A stretch of DNA of 64,000 nucleotides from Pseudomonadales bacterium (lineage in GTDB: Bacteria; Pseudomonadota; Gammaproteobacteria; Pseudomonadales; Porticoccaceae). The notes under the pieces are model-generated. The model did not search any database, had not been told where the DNA came from, and saw nothing but the letters and a program-made list of their open reading frames with translations. Shown here piece by piece: positions 34,555 through 44,400 of the stretch. The stretch is taken from positions 484,230 through 548,229 of the forward strand of contig JACKOF010000002.1 of NCBI GenBank assembly GCA_024234435.1, read 5' to 3'. Within the stretch, counting starts at the first letter, position 1. Every line of letters begins with the position of its first letter. Both the position numbers and the translations under genes were made by a program.

Positions 34555-35424
34555 TCAGTTTTCGGTGTGCAGGGTGTGACCCTGCTCAAACCGCCAGGTG
34601 CGGATGATTTCAAGTTTGTCCCAATCGCGCATTTCTGCGGGAAGTGGTGAAAATGGCGATGCCATTCGTACAATGCGAATAGCGGCCTGGTCCAGAACGC
34701 GCTGGCCTGAGCTGAGAAGTATTTCGACATTTTCCACGGTGCCGTCAGGCAGCAGGGTGACCGCAAGGCGCAGGTCGCCGTAGAGTTTTTTGCGGCGGGC
34801 CTCCTGGGGGTAGTTCTGGTTACCAACGGTCTCCACATGGTTGATCCAGTAATGCAGGTAAGCGGCTTCGGATGCCGCCTTTGTGCTGGCGGTAGTCAGA
34901 CGACGTGTGCGAGGTAGCCTGCTGTACTGTTTTTGCTGATCGCTCAGTTGTGCTTTCAGGCTCGATATTTGTTGCAGCATTGCCGGAGGCAGGGGCACCG
35001 AAGGAGAATCCAGAGGCTCCTTTTGTTGATCGCGATTGCTGCTGTCGTCAGCCGTAGATTTGGTGGTCAGAGTAGACAGGCCTAGTTCGCGCTGCTGTAA
35101 CAGTTGTGGCGCTGCTGCCTGAAGCTTTTTTTGTTCTATATCCGGAGCTGCATCCGGCTGCTTGCTGGTGATTTCGGTAAAGGCTTGTTCGCTGCCGCTG
35201 CCCTTTTGATTAAATTGGGCCAGGAAGTCTGCCTGTTCGTTGCTGGTGTCTGATTTGTGTTGAGCAAGCGTGATTTCGAGAGAGACCGGAGCCTGCTTCT
35301 GTTCCAGCAGCTTAAAGCCTATTCCGAAAATGACCATGGCATGTGCAGCGATGGCAATGAATATGGAGAAGCCCAGTCGGTCATTGTGGTTTTCGCTGCG
35401 AGTATTCGGGAATACAGTTGCCAT
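34555..35424 (-). CDS. tonB: TonB-type energy transducer
   Basis: Inner-membrane-anchored periplasmic protein (289 aa) expected to couple the proton motive force to outer-membrane transporters. An N-terminal transmembrane helix (about 18-38, GFSIFIAIAAHAMVIFGIGF) precedes a Gln-rich helical linker with a coiled coil near 145-170. The C-terminal TonB domain begins near NQNYPQEARRKKLYGDLRLAVTLLPDG. There is no Pro-rich Glu-Pro/Lys-Pro spacer, unlike classic TonB. It corresponds in position to Pseudomonas TonB3 (PA0406), which affects twitching. No ExbB/ExbD genes are adjacent. Confidence 0.87.
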   Translation of the reverse strand: MATVFPNTRSENHNDRLGFSIFIAIAAHAMVIFGIGFKLLEQKQAPVSLEITLAQHKSDTSNEQADFLAQFNQKGSGSEQAFTEITSKQPDAAPDIEQKKLQAAAPQLLQQRELGLSTLTTKSTADDSSNRDQQKEPLDSPSVPLPPAMLQQISSLKAQLSDQQKQYSRLPRTRRLTTASTKAASEAAYLHYWINHVETVGNQNYPQEARRKKLYGDLRLAVTLLPDGTVENVEILLSSGQRVLDQAAIRIVRMASPFSPLPAEMRDWDKLEIIRTWRFEQGHTLHTEN

Positions 35425-35426
35425 CG

Positions 35427-36395
35427 TTACAGGTTTTCGGCGAGAGGTTGCGCAAGCTTGCGATCGATTGCTGCCAGCAGCATATTGGCTATGCCGGGTG
35501 ACTGAGCTTTTTCTATCTCCTGCAAACAGGTTGGACTGGTGACATTAATTTCGGTCAAATAATCGCCAATGACATCAAGGCCTACAAAAATCAGGCCTTT
35601 TTCTTTTAACACAGGCCCAACTTGGGCAGCGATCCAGCGGTCTTTTTCGCTGAGAGGTTGCACAACACCTTTGCCTCCGGCTGCAAGGTTACCCCGGGTT
35701 TCCCCTTTTGCCGGAATTCTGGCCAGGCAATAGGGCACAGGTTCGCCGTCGATCATCAGTATGCGCTTGTCTCCATTGCTGATATCGGGAATAAATTTCT
35801 GCGCCATAATGGTCGTTGCGCCGTGATTGGTCAGTGTTTCAATGATGACATTGAGGTTGGGGTCATCGGGGTTTATTTTGAAGACAGCGGTACCTCCCAT
35901 GCCATCCAGTGGTTTCATCACCACGGTGCCATGCTGTTGATGAAACTCTTTTAGCATTTTTGCATTGCGGCTGACCAGCAGCGGAGGGCAACAGTCGGGA
36001 AATTCGGTAGCGAATACTTTTTCGTTACAGTCCCGTAAGCTATCAGGTTTATTGACGACTAAAGTGCCGAGCCGTTCGGCGGCCTCAAGAATGTAGGTTG
36101 AATAGATATATTCACTATCAAAAGGGGGGTCCTTTCGCATCAGCATAACGGCGAGTTCAGCAAGCGGCATCAGTGTCGGTTCGCCGAGATCGAACCAGTG
36201 TTCGTGGTTGTCGTGTACAGTAAGCTGGCGGGCCATGCCGCAGGGCACACCATTTTGCAGGGCCAGGTCCTGCTGTTCAAAGTAATAAAGCTGCCAGCCC
36301 TTCGCCTGAGCCGCGATAAGGAGTGCGAGTGTGGTGTCCTTTTTGAAATTGATATCCTGAATAGGGTCCATTACCACACCAAGTGTTCTCATCAT
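35427..36395 (-). CDS. gshB: Glutathione synthetase GshB
   Basis: ATP-grasp enzyme (about 322 aa) adding glycine to gamma-glutamylcysteine. GVVMDPIQDINFKKDTTLALL is the typical N terminus. MKPLDGMGGTAVFKI is the ATP-grasp loop; LARIPAKGETRGNLAAGGKGV and VGLDVIGDYLTEINVTSPTCLQEIE complete the active site. I favour ATG 36395 with AGG upstream; ATG 36392 and an earlier start at 36413 are possible. Divergent from pilG with a 218-base gap. Confidence 0.94.
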   Translation of the reverse strand: MMRTLGVVMDPIQDINFKKDTTLALLIAAQAKGWQLYYFEQQDLALQNGVPCGMARQLTVHDNHEHWFDLGEPTLMPLAELAVMLMRKDPPFDSEYIYSTYILEAAERLGTLVVNKPDSLRDCNEKVFATEFPDCCPPLLVSRNAKMLKEFHQQHGTVVMKPLDGMGGTAVFKINPDDPNLNVIIETLTNHGATTIMAQKFIPDISNGDKRILMIDGEPVPYCLARIPAKGETRGNLAAGGKGVVQPLSEKDRWIAAQVGPVLKEKGLIFVGLDVIGDYLTEINVTSPTCLQEIEKAQSPGIANMLLAAIDRKLAQPLAENL

Positions 36396-36613
36396 AACTG
36401 TTACCTGTGTCACGCCTTTTCGGGCAAGTTGTTCTTAATATAGCGGTTCGGTTCGTTTGCTCCGAGAGGCTACGTTAAGGGCTTCAGGCTGATAAGACAA
36501 CCGATTCGGTCGAACTGCTGATTAAACCGTGTTTTGGTCCGCAAAATTATAGATAAAGCAGTTTGATTGTGTTAAAAGTTCAATCTTTACATTAACAACG
36601 TGGAGTTGTTTGC

Positions 36614-37024
36614 ATGGAAGGGGATTTGCAAGACATCAGAGTGATGGTTATCGACGATAGCAACACGATTCGCCGTACAGCGGAAACGCTTTTAAGCAAA
36701 GCGGGTTGTGAAGTTGTCACCGCGACTGATGGGTTTGATTCTCTGGCAAAAATTGCCGACTGCGAGCCGGATGTTATTTTTGTGGACATTATGATGCCCC
36801 GGCTGGACGGGTATCAAACCTGTGCCCTGATTAAAAATAACAGTCAGTATCAGAATACGCCGGTAATTATGTTGTCGAGTAAAGATGGGCTGTTTGATAA
36901 GGCAAAAGGCCGGATTGTTGGTGCAGATGATTATCTCACCAAACCGTTTAGCAAAAGCGAGCTATTTGAAGTGCTTGAGCGGTTTGTGAAGAAACCATCG
37001 GCAGCAGGATCAGACCTTGAGTAA
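36614..37024 (+). CDS. pilG: Twitching motility response regulator PilG
   Basis: Single-domain CheY-like receiver (136 aa) of the Pil-Chp system that promotes pilus extension. Acidic pair D15/D16, phospho-acceptor D58 in VIFVDIMMP, and the lysine in YLTKPF are present. The roughly 10-residue N-terminal extension before the receiver domain is usual for PilG. It opens the pilGHIJK-chpABC operon, with GTGGAG just upstream. I found no confident sigma-70 boxes in the 218-base gap to gshB. Confidence 0.93.
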   Translation: MEGDLQDIRVMVIDDSNTIRRTAETLLSKAGCEVVTATDGFDSLAKIADCEPDVIFVDIMMPRLDGYQTCALIKNNSQYQNTPVIMLSSKDGLFDKAKGRIVGADDYLTKPFSKSELFEVLERFVKKPSAAGSDLE

Positions 37025-37061
37025 CAATCACCCATAAATTGTTTGAAGGGGAACGGATACC

Positions 37062-37424
37062 ATGGCAACGGTACTTATAGTTGATGACTCCAAGGCAGAA
37101 ACACACCACTTATCGAGTATGTTGGAGAAAAACGGACACAAGGTCGTGTCTGCTGAGAATGGTGATGCCGGTGTCGAGATGGCCAAACAGCAGCAACCGG
37201 ATCTTATCCTGATGGATGTGGTGATGCCTGGTTTGAATGGCTTTCAGGCCACAAGGCAGCTCAGTAAATCTGAACAGACAGGCCACATACCGGTAGTGAT
37301 TGTCAGCGCCAAGGATCAGGAAACAGATCGTGTATGGGGGCTGAGGCAGGGCGCAAAAGCGTTTCTCACCAAGCCGGTTAGCGAAAAGCAGTTGTTAGGG
37401 GTTATCAAGGAGCTCACAGGGTAA
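37062..37424 (+). CDS. pilH: Twitching motility response regulator PilH
   Basis: Second CheY-like receiver (120 aa). D8/D9, phospho-acceptor D52 (LILMDVVMPG), and FLTKPVSEKQLL are intact. In Pseudomonas, PilH promotes retraction and opposes PilG. The pair here is 37 bases apart. Assignment as PilH rests on order and lack of an N-terminal extension. Confidence 0.93.
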   Translation: MATVLIVDDSKAETHHLSSMLEKNGHKVVSAENGDAGVEMAKQQQPDLILMDVVMPGLNGFQATRQLSKSEQTGHIPVVIVSAKDQETDRVWGLRQGAKAFLTKPVSEKQLLGVIKELTG

Positions 37425-37442
37425 TTCGTTGCAAGGGAGCTT

Positions 37443-37979
37443 ATGTCAAAACAAGAAGCGTTTAATACACTATTAGCTGTTTCTCGGCGTTATGCGTCGA
37501 GTGCTCAGGGTCTGCCCGCCCAGGTGGATGTGGCGCCTACCAAGGCAGTAGTTTGTTTTTCCCTGTTGGGTACTAACCTTGCGGTGGCTCTGGATGAAGT
37601 GGCAGAGCTGCTGGAAATGCCCCAGACAACGCGGCTGCCGCGGGTTAAAGGCTGGATCAAGGGGGTTTCCAATGTCCGCGGTCGACTGCTGCCGGTGATA
37701 GATTTTGCCAGCTTTCTGGGAGGGGTGATCAGTACTCCTCCAAAACAGCAGCGTGTGATTGTAATTGAGATTCAGGATGTTTTTGTGGGGTTGGCTGTGG
37801 ATACTGTTTATGCCATGCGCCACTTTCGTCTTGACTCCTATAGCCAGTCTGCCCAGTCTTCCCCGGCTGCATTGCACCCTTATCTGGAGGGCAGCTTCAA
37901 GTATGAGGGGGAGGACTGGTATCTGTTCAGGCCTGCACGATTGATACAAGATCCCCAGTTTATGGCGGTTGCGGCCTGA
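37443..37979 (+). CDS. pilI: CheW-like adaptor PilI
   Basis: CheW-domain protein (178 aa) linking the receptor PilJ to the kinase ChpA. The CheW core spans about 30-165 (CFSLLGTNLAVALDEVAELLEMPQTTRLPRVKGWIKGVSNVRGRLLPVIDF). The Gly-rich turn VRGRLLPVIDFASFLGG matches CheW signatures. It follows pilH by 18 bases and precedes pilJ by 60. Confidence 0.93.
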   Translation: MSKQEAFNTLLAVSRRYASSAQGLPAQVDVAPTKAVVCFSLLGTNLAVALDEVAELLEMPQTTRLPRVKGWIKGVSNVRGRLLPVIDFASFLGGVISTPPKQQRVIVIEIQDVFVGLAVDTVYAMRHFRLDSYSQSAQSSPAALHPYLEGSFKYEGEDWYLFRPARLIQDPQFMAVAA

Positions 37980-38039
37980 AATCGGCTCATATATATGAAA
38001 GTTAATAATTTGATAAATGCTCGCTCGGAGTAGCTGAAA

Positions 38040-40571
38040 ATGAAAAAAGGAACCCAGAGATCAAAAACCAGTTTTTCCATTGCACTGTTATTTGTGCTGT
38101 TGGCAGTGGTGGTGGCCTTTCTTGCCTATAACCTGCAAACAGTTTTTCAGAAAACTGCTGATGACCAGGATAGCCTGCAACTGGCTTCGGAAATTCGGGC
38201 GGCATCTTATCGTTTAATGGGACTGTCTCGTGAAGCGACGGCTGGCCAGGAAGAGTCCTTTGCAGAGTTGCAAGCTGTAGTCGATGGAATTCAGGTTGAT
38301 TGGAAGGCTTTGAATGAGTCCGTGAAGTTGGAAATGCCTGTTGACCGTCTGGCAGAGTTGGATGTTATCTGGTCGCGTTTAAAAAGCAGTGCGGAGACAT
38401 TGATTGCTGATAAAGAGACAGTGATTTTCTTGAATCAGGTTGCCGCACAACTGAATGAAACCCTGCCGCAGTTGCAGCAGGAGCATACGCAGGTTGTTGA
38501 GATACTGCTGGAAAATAATGCACCGGCTGATCAGGTGGCGGTAGCGCAGGCGCAGTCATGGCGTGCAGAGCGGATTGGTCGGAATATCGACAAGATGCTG
38601 GCGGGCGGGGATGACTCAGAGGCTTCCGCTGATCAGTTTAACCGAGATGCCAACCTGTTTGGGCGGGTTCTTGCCGGTATGCGCAGCGGCGATGTCGCGC
38701 TGGGTATCAGCCGGATTACTAACCGCAATGCGAAGACGAGCCTTGACAGCATTACCTCGCGTTTTGAGTTTGTAAACAGCTCCATTAAAGAGATTTTTGA
38801 GGCAACTCCGGCCCTGTTCGCTGCTCGTCAGGCGAACGAAGCGATTCTTAATGATTCTCCTATTTTTCAGGAGAAGATCAGTCAGCTGGCGGATGCGATT
38901 GCACTGCTGCCCCAGCAACGGGAGCTGACCAACCAGACGGCACTGATTGCTGGTGGTGTTGCGATAGGTTTGCTGGCCCTGATTGGTTTACTGGTTTATG
39001 CGGGAACACGACGCAGCCTTCGGGAAACGGCCGAAACCAATGAAAGAAGTCAGCAGGCTATTTTGCGACTACTGGATGAGATTGGCGATCTGGGTGATGG
39101 TGATCTCACCGCCCACGCGACCGTATCCGAAGACTTCACCGGTGCGATTGCCGACTCCATCAACTATGCGATTGACCAGCTGCGTATTCTGGTCAAGCAG
39201 ATTCAGGAGGCTTCATCGAATGTATTTGCTGCGGCGAATGAAACCCGTACAACGGCTGAACAGCTAACTGAATCGGCACAGCACCAGGCTCAGGAAATTG
39301 CCGGTGCTTCCGCGGCGATTAACGAGATGGCAATTACCATTGATCAGGTTTCGTCGAATGCCGCTGAATCGGCAGTGGTGGCGGATCGCTCTGTATCGAT
39401 CGCCAAGACAGGCGCTGAGGTGGTACAAAACACTATTGGTGGTATGGATACTATTCGTGAACAGATTCAGGATACGTCGAAGCGTATCAAGCGGCTGGGT
39501 GAGAGTTCCCAGGAGATTGGTGACATCGTATCGTTGATTAATGACATTGCCGATCAAACCAATATTCTGGCACTGAATGCGGCTATTCAGGCGTCGATGG
39601 CGGGTGATGCCGGTCGAGGCTTTGCGGTGGTTGCGGACGAGGTGCAGCGACTGGCGGAACGTTCTGCGGGGGCGACCAAGCAGATTGCCTCTCTGGTTAA
39701 GACTATTCAAACCGATACCAATGAAGCGGTTAGCTCCATGGAGCAAACCACCTCCGAAGTTGTGAAAGGTGCTGCTCGAGCACAGGATGCGGGTGTGGCG
39801 CTGGAAGAAATTGAAACCGTATCAGCGAACCTGGCGGAGTTGATTCAGGATATTTCCACCACAGCGAGCCACCAGGCAACAACAGCGGGTCATATTTCCG
39901 GCACCATGAACGTGATTCAGGACATTACTTCGCAAACCCTTGCCGGGACCAGTAATACAGCCCGCAACGTTGGTGAGCTGGCAGAGTTGGCTGTTGAGCT
40001 GCGCAACTCGGTATCCGGTTTCCGTCTTCCCGATGGTCTTATTACACCAGTGAGTGAATCCAGCGCAGGGTCAACAGTTAAGGATCTGGCAGAGCCCGAG
40101 AGTTTGACCAGTGAACTTGCAGAAGTAGAGCGTGCAGATACAGCTGCCAATGAACAAACATTGGAAGATGATGAGCTGTTGAATCTTGATGATGAGGGTT
40201 CTGGCAAGGTTGCCGCGTCAACTGTTTCCGATGAACTACTTGATTTTGATGATCATTTAATCGATATGGAAGACGAAGACATGGAAGAAAAAACATCGGT
40301 CAGTGCTTCCATGGACAGCCTCGCGGATGAACTGATGAGTGAGGAAGGTAGCTGGGACTCATCAGTGGAGGCCAGCGACTTCGAAAAACAGACTGACCAG
40401 GAATTTGCAGGCGTCATTGACTTTGAATCCGATACAGCGGAAGAGGGCGATAACTTTACGATTGATGTCGATGAGCTCGACCTGTCAGAGATTGAAGCAG
40501 AACTTGGTTTAACAGACGAAGATCTGGGTGAGGATGTAGACGAGAAAGAGAAAACTGACAGCCTGGTTTAA
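38040..40571 (+). CDS. pilJ: Type IV pilus chemoreceptor PilJ with long acidic tail
   Basis: Methyl-accepting receptor (843 aa) for the Pil-Chp pathway. The first transmembrane helix is about 13-35. A periplasmic type IV pili chemoreceptor region has the second membrane helix near 300-322. HAMP follows, then a signalling domain with hairpin tip IGDIVSLINDIADQTNILALNAAIQAS. The signalling part ends near residue 668. A further tail of about 175 residues is strongly acidic (about 61 Asp/Glu by my count, fewer than ten Lys/Arg). It contains the similar segments DDELLNLDDEG and SDELLDFDDHL. Pseudomonas PilJ, about 680 aa, lacks such a tail. Confidence 0.94.
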   Translation: MKKGTQRSKTSFSIALLFVLLAVVVAFLAYNLQTVFQKTADDQDSLQLASEIRAASYRLMGLSREATAGQEESFAELQAVVDGIQVDWKALNESVKLEMPVDRLAELDVIWSRLKSSAETLIADKETVIFLNQVAAQLNETLPQLQQEHTQVVEILLENNAPADQVAVAQAQSWRAERIGRNIDKMLAGGDDSEASADQFNRDANLFGRVLAGMRSGDVALGISRITNRNAKTSLDSITSRFEFVNSSIKEIFEATPALFAARQANEAILNDSPIFQEKISQLADAIALLPQQRELTNQTALIAGGVAIGLLALIGLLVYAGTRRSLRETAETNERSQQAILRLLDEIGDLGDGDLTAHATVSEDFTGAIADSINYAIDQLRILVKQIQEASSNVFAAANETRTTAEQLTESAQHQAQEIAGASAAINEMAITIDQVSSNAAESAVVADRSVSIAKTGAEVVQNTIGGMDTIREQIQDTSKRIKRLGESSQEIGDIVSLINDIADQTNILALNAAIQASMAGDAGRGFAVVADEVQRLAERSAGATKQIASLVKTIQTDTNEAVSSMEQTTSEVVKGAARAQDAGVALEEIETVSANLAELIQDISTTASHQATTAGHISGTMNVIQDITSQTLAGTSNTARNVGELAELAVELRNSVSGFRLPDGLITPVSESSAGSTVKDLAEPESLTSELAEVERADTAANEQTLEDDELLNLDDEGSGKVAASTVSDELLDFDDHLIDMEDEDMEEKTSVSASMDSLADELMSEEGSWDSSVEASDFEKQTDQEFAGVIDFESDTAEEGDNFTIDVDELDLSEIEAELGLTDEDLGEDVDEKEKTDSLV

Positions 40572-40586
40572 GTTTTGAGCATCGAA

Positions 40587-41435
40587 ATGTCAATGAGCGA
40601 GCAATCATTGCCTGAGTTAACCACGGCCCAGTTTAGTTGTTGGCGAGCGTTGATTGAGGAGTATGCGGGCGTACAAATTGCACCTGATCGAGAGGCGTTT
40701 GTGCGTCTTGGGGTGCGTCGACGCCTTGAGGAGCTGGGTGAAAGTAGTTTCGATTCTTATTTTGAGAGAGTTAACGGCCTCGGCGGTGAGCAGGAACGAC
40801 GGCTGATTTTCGACAGGATGCTGATTAAGGAAACGCACTTCTTTCGGCACCGACCTTCCTTTGACTTTGTTTCCCGTTCTGTTTTTCGGCAGATTTCGGA
40901 AGGCATGACCAGCACCAGTGCCTGGAGTGTGGGCTGCTCGACTGGAGAGGAAGCGTATTCCATTGCCATGGCAATCAATGCGGCATATGAGACTTGTGAC
41001 AAAAAACCTTTGTTTGGTGTGGTTGGGAGCGATATCAGTCATCAGGCTTTAATGTCTGCCAGATCGGGTATCTATCATTCACGCCAATTGAAGCAGGTGA
41101 CCGAGTTTGAAAAGCGGCAATACTTCACCGAAATGTCGGCGACAGAATTCAGTGTGTCAGAGTCGACTAAGAGGCGAGTCTGTTTTTTGAACAGCAATAT
41201 CCTCAACATTCCAAAGCATTCGTTTGCCAATAATCTGGATATTATTTATTGCCAGAATGTACTGATTTACTTCAAGCGTTGGCGGCGCAGGGAAATTATT
41301 CAATCGTTGGCCCAGTGCCTGAAGCCTGGAGGCTTGTTGGTGTTGGGGGTGGGGGAGTGCAGCGAGCAGCCTTCACAGTTGCTGACCCGGGTGCCCGAAC
41401 AAGGGGTGCTGGCTTACGTTAGAAGCAGTCGATAG
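40587..41435 (+). CDS. pilK: Chemotaxis methyltransferase PilK (CheR family)
   Basis: SAM-dependent glutamate methyltransferase (about 282 aa) for the receptor PilJ. The CheR N domain contains FDRMLIKETHFFRHRPSF; the SAM-binding loop is WSVGCSTGEEAYSIAMAI and DIIYCQNVLIYF is motif IV. ATG 40587 is my choice, with GAG about nine bases upstream; TTG 40575 and ATG 40593 are alternatives. It lies between pilJ and chpA. Confidence 0.92.
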   Translation: MSMSEQSLPELTTAQFSCWRALIEEYAGVQIAPDREAFVRLGVRRRLEELGESSFDSYFERVNGLGGEQERRLIFDRMLIKETHFFRHRPSFDFVSRSVFRQISEGMTSTSAWSVGCSTGEEAYSIAMAINAAYETCDKKPLFGVVGSDISHQALMSARSGIYHSRQLKQVTEFEKRQYFTEMSATEFSVSESTKRRVCFLNSNILNIPKHSFANNLDIIYCQNVLIYFKRWRRREIIQSLAQCLKPGGLLVLGVGECSEQPSQLLTRVPEQGVLAYVRSSR

Positions 41436-41443
41436 GGGTTCAG

Positions 41444-44400
41444 ATGGATCTAAAAGGAAAATTACAAGGCCTCGACTGGTTAATCGAAGAGGTTGAAGCC
41501 AGCTTGCAGCAAGCGGCAGAGGCCCTAGAAGCCTATGTTGCAGACCCGGATGACGAAACACAGATCCGTTTTTGCCTGGGCTACATTCATCAGGTAAACG
41601 GCTCACTGCAAATTGCTGAATGCCATGGTCCCCTTCTGTTGTCGGAAGAGATGGAGTCGTTGGCGGTACAGCTTCAAAACGGCGAAGTTAACAGCGTTTC
41701 CGAATCCTGCGATGTTCTGATTCAGGCCATTTTGCGCCTGCCGAACTATGTAAGACATGTTATCGCCACCCGCAACGACCAGCCTGAAACCCTGTTGCTC
41801 TTATTGAATGAATTGAGAGCAGTGCGGGCGAAGCCGCTGGTAACCGAGGGAGCATTTTTCTCGCCGGTGCTCAATGTGCCTGTTATGGGCTCATCCAGGC
41901 CCCTGCAAACACCGAATCCGCAGGCTTTGGGGAATTTGCTGCGCAAGTTGCGACAAATGTATCAATTCGCCGTGCTGGGTATAATCAAAGGCGAGAAGCT
42001 TAACCAGAATTTCAGCTATGCCGATAAGGTATTTTCCCGATTGCAGGAACTGAGCAAATTCTCAGTGCAGTACCCTCTTTGGGAAGTGGCAAAGGCTTTT
42101 CTGGAAAATATCTCTGGCAATAACATTCCTATAGGCGTGGCTGTTAAGGTTCTTTTCAGAGAACTGGATGCACAAATCAAATTGCTGGTTCAGGGAGGGG
42201 TCGCTGCGCTGAACACCAAGCCGCCGGAACCGCTACTGAAGAATCTGCTGTTTTATGTGGCCTATGGCGGCAGCAAAATGCCGGTCTCGGAGGAAGTCAG
42301 AAAGCAATACCAGCTGGATAATTCATTGCCTGATGGCGTGCCGGAAGCATACTCCCACCAATATCAGCCCGAAACATTACAGAATATCGTCAAGGAGCTT
42401 GATCGCGAGCTGGATCAGGCCAAGAAACAGATTGAAAGTTATGTTCTGGGTGATTGCGTTGAAGTGAAACTGCTGGAAGATGCAGGCACGATTATCCAGC
42501 GCATGTCCGATACTCTGGCGGTTGTTGGTGAACTGCCTTTGCGCAATAAATTAAAAGAAATTCAGGCTGCCATTACGGCTGATATCGACAGCGGAGGTAA
42601 CGGTACCCGTAGCCAAATGATGTCAGTTGCTACAGGGCTGGTGGAAGTTGAGGCGGGACTTTTCTCCTGGATGGACAGTAATCAGCTGGGAGCCCGTCGT
42701 GGCGCACTGGTTGATGAGCGCCAATTTGAGGTGGGGCGTGCTCAGGAGACATTGATTCGGGAGGCGCGCAATGGCCTTGAGACAATTAAAGAGTCAATTG
42801 TTGATTTCATTGCATCCCAGTGGGACCGGCAGCGCCTGGAAGCAATTCCCCCGCTGGTAGACGATGTCGCTGCGGCGATGGATATGCTGAACCTGCCGCG
42901 GGCTCAGAGAATATTGAAAAACAGTAATCGCTATCTCGTTGAGCAGCTGCTTGACGGGGGTGTTGTGCCCGACTGGAACAGCCTGGACTCGCTGGCTGAT
43001 GCTATTACCAGTATTGATTACTATCTTGAATTATTGGGCAACCAGGATGCTGAAAGTGATAACACCATTCTCGTTGTCGCCGAAAACAGTGTGGCTAAAC
43101 TGGGTTATCCGGTTGGCAAAGAACCGACCACTCCTGTGAAAACCGTTGCTGACATAGATGAGGCGGAATTGAGCCGCGTTGACGGGCCAGCAGATGGCGG
43201 GTCAGTTTCTGAGGAAACTGAAGTCCCATCAGCAGAACAGCCAATGTCGGCCTCAGTCGATGAAGCGGTTGGGCGACAGCCTGTTGAACAAGATGAAGAA
43301 GAACTGGTTGACCCTGAAATCATCGAAATTTTCATTGAAGAGGTTGGTGAGGTTCTGGCGGCAATCAATGAGTTGTTACCGGTTTGGGCGGCGGACCCGG
43401 ATAACCACAAGCCACTCATTGACATCCGCCGTTCCTTCCATACGTTGAAAGGCAGTGGCCGAATGGTGGCGGCTGATCATATTGGTGACCTTGGATGGGC
43501 GGTTGAGAGCTTGCTGAACAAGGTACTTGACCATCAGCTGGAAGCTAATGCGGGCACAGTACACCTTGTTGAGCAGGCCGTATCCGAGATTCCCGGAATG
43601 ATTAAGCAGTTTGAATCATCGGGCGATAATCGGAAAACCAGTGAGGTTATTCGCCTGATTGATATGGCAGATGCGCTGGCATGTGGTGAAGAAATAGTGG
43701 TTTCTACCGAGCAGTCACCTTCAGAAAATATCGAAGCACCTGCAGTGGAAAGTACGGATATACAGCACAATAATGAAGTCCAGGAAGTCCAGGAAGTCCA
43801 GGAAGTCCAGGAAGTCCAGGAAGTCCAGGAAGTCCAGGAAGTCCAGGAAGTCCAGGAAGTCCAGGAAGTCCAGGAAGTCCAGGAAGTCCAGGAAGTCCAG
43901 GAAGATCTGTCTGTTGATTCCGAAGAGGAAGAGCACTTTCAGCCGGAGTGGCAGAGCGCCGAGGCTCAAACGTCTGTTGTCGAGTTTGTTCGGGAACCGC
44001 AAGAGGCAGCACCGGGAAATGGTGAACCTGAAGAAATACGCGCGACGGCTGATGATGAATTGCTGGATATTTTTATTGATGAGGCCGCACACCAACTCCA
44101 GGTTGTTGGGAACTTTGTTGCCGAGCAGCGCAGGGAGGCCCCCGTGTTTGCGATACCGGGTGCCGAGGTGCAAAGCGCTCTGCACACACTGAAGGGTAGT
44201 GCCCTGATGGCAGAGGTTCAGAACGTTTCCGAGCTAATGGTGCCGTTGGAGGAGTTTGTTAATGAACTTTATCAGTATCAGCAAAAAATCAACGCCAACA
44301 TACTGACTTTACTCGGAGATGCCGTTTCTTCCACAACAGTCTGCCTGCAAAGGCTTCAGGAAAAAAGAATCGACAGCATGCCTGAGTTGCCTGCATTGCT

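Noticed and set aside
36396..36613. Sigma-70 promoter for pilG or gshB
   Set aside because: Several A/T-rich hexamers such as TATAGA occur, but none pairs with a -35 box at acceptable spacing, so I did not call one.
43775..43900. CRISPR-like array
   Set aside because: Units are 9 bp and contiguous with no spacers, and they code EVQ in frame in chpA.
43704..44185. Minus-strand frames coding long Gly-Leu-Pro or Asp-Phe-Leu repeats, resembling a collagen-like protein
   Set aside because: These are the reverse reading of the 9-bp repeat in chpA and have no independent start signal.
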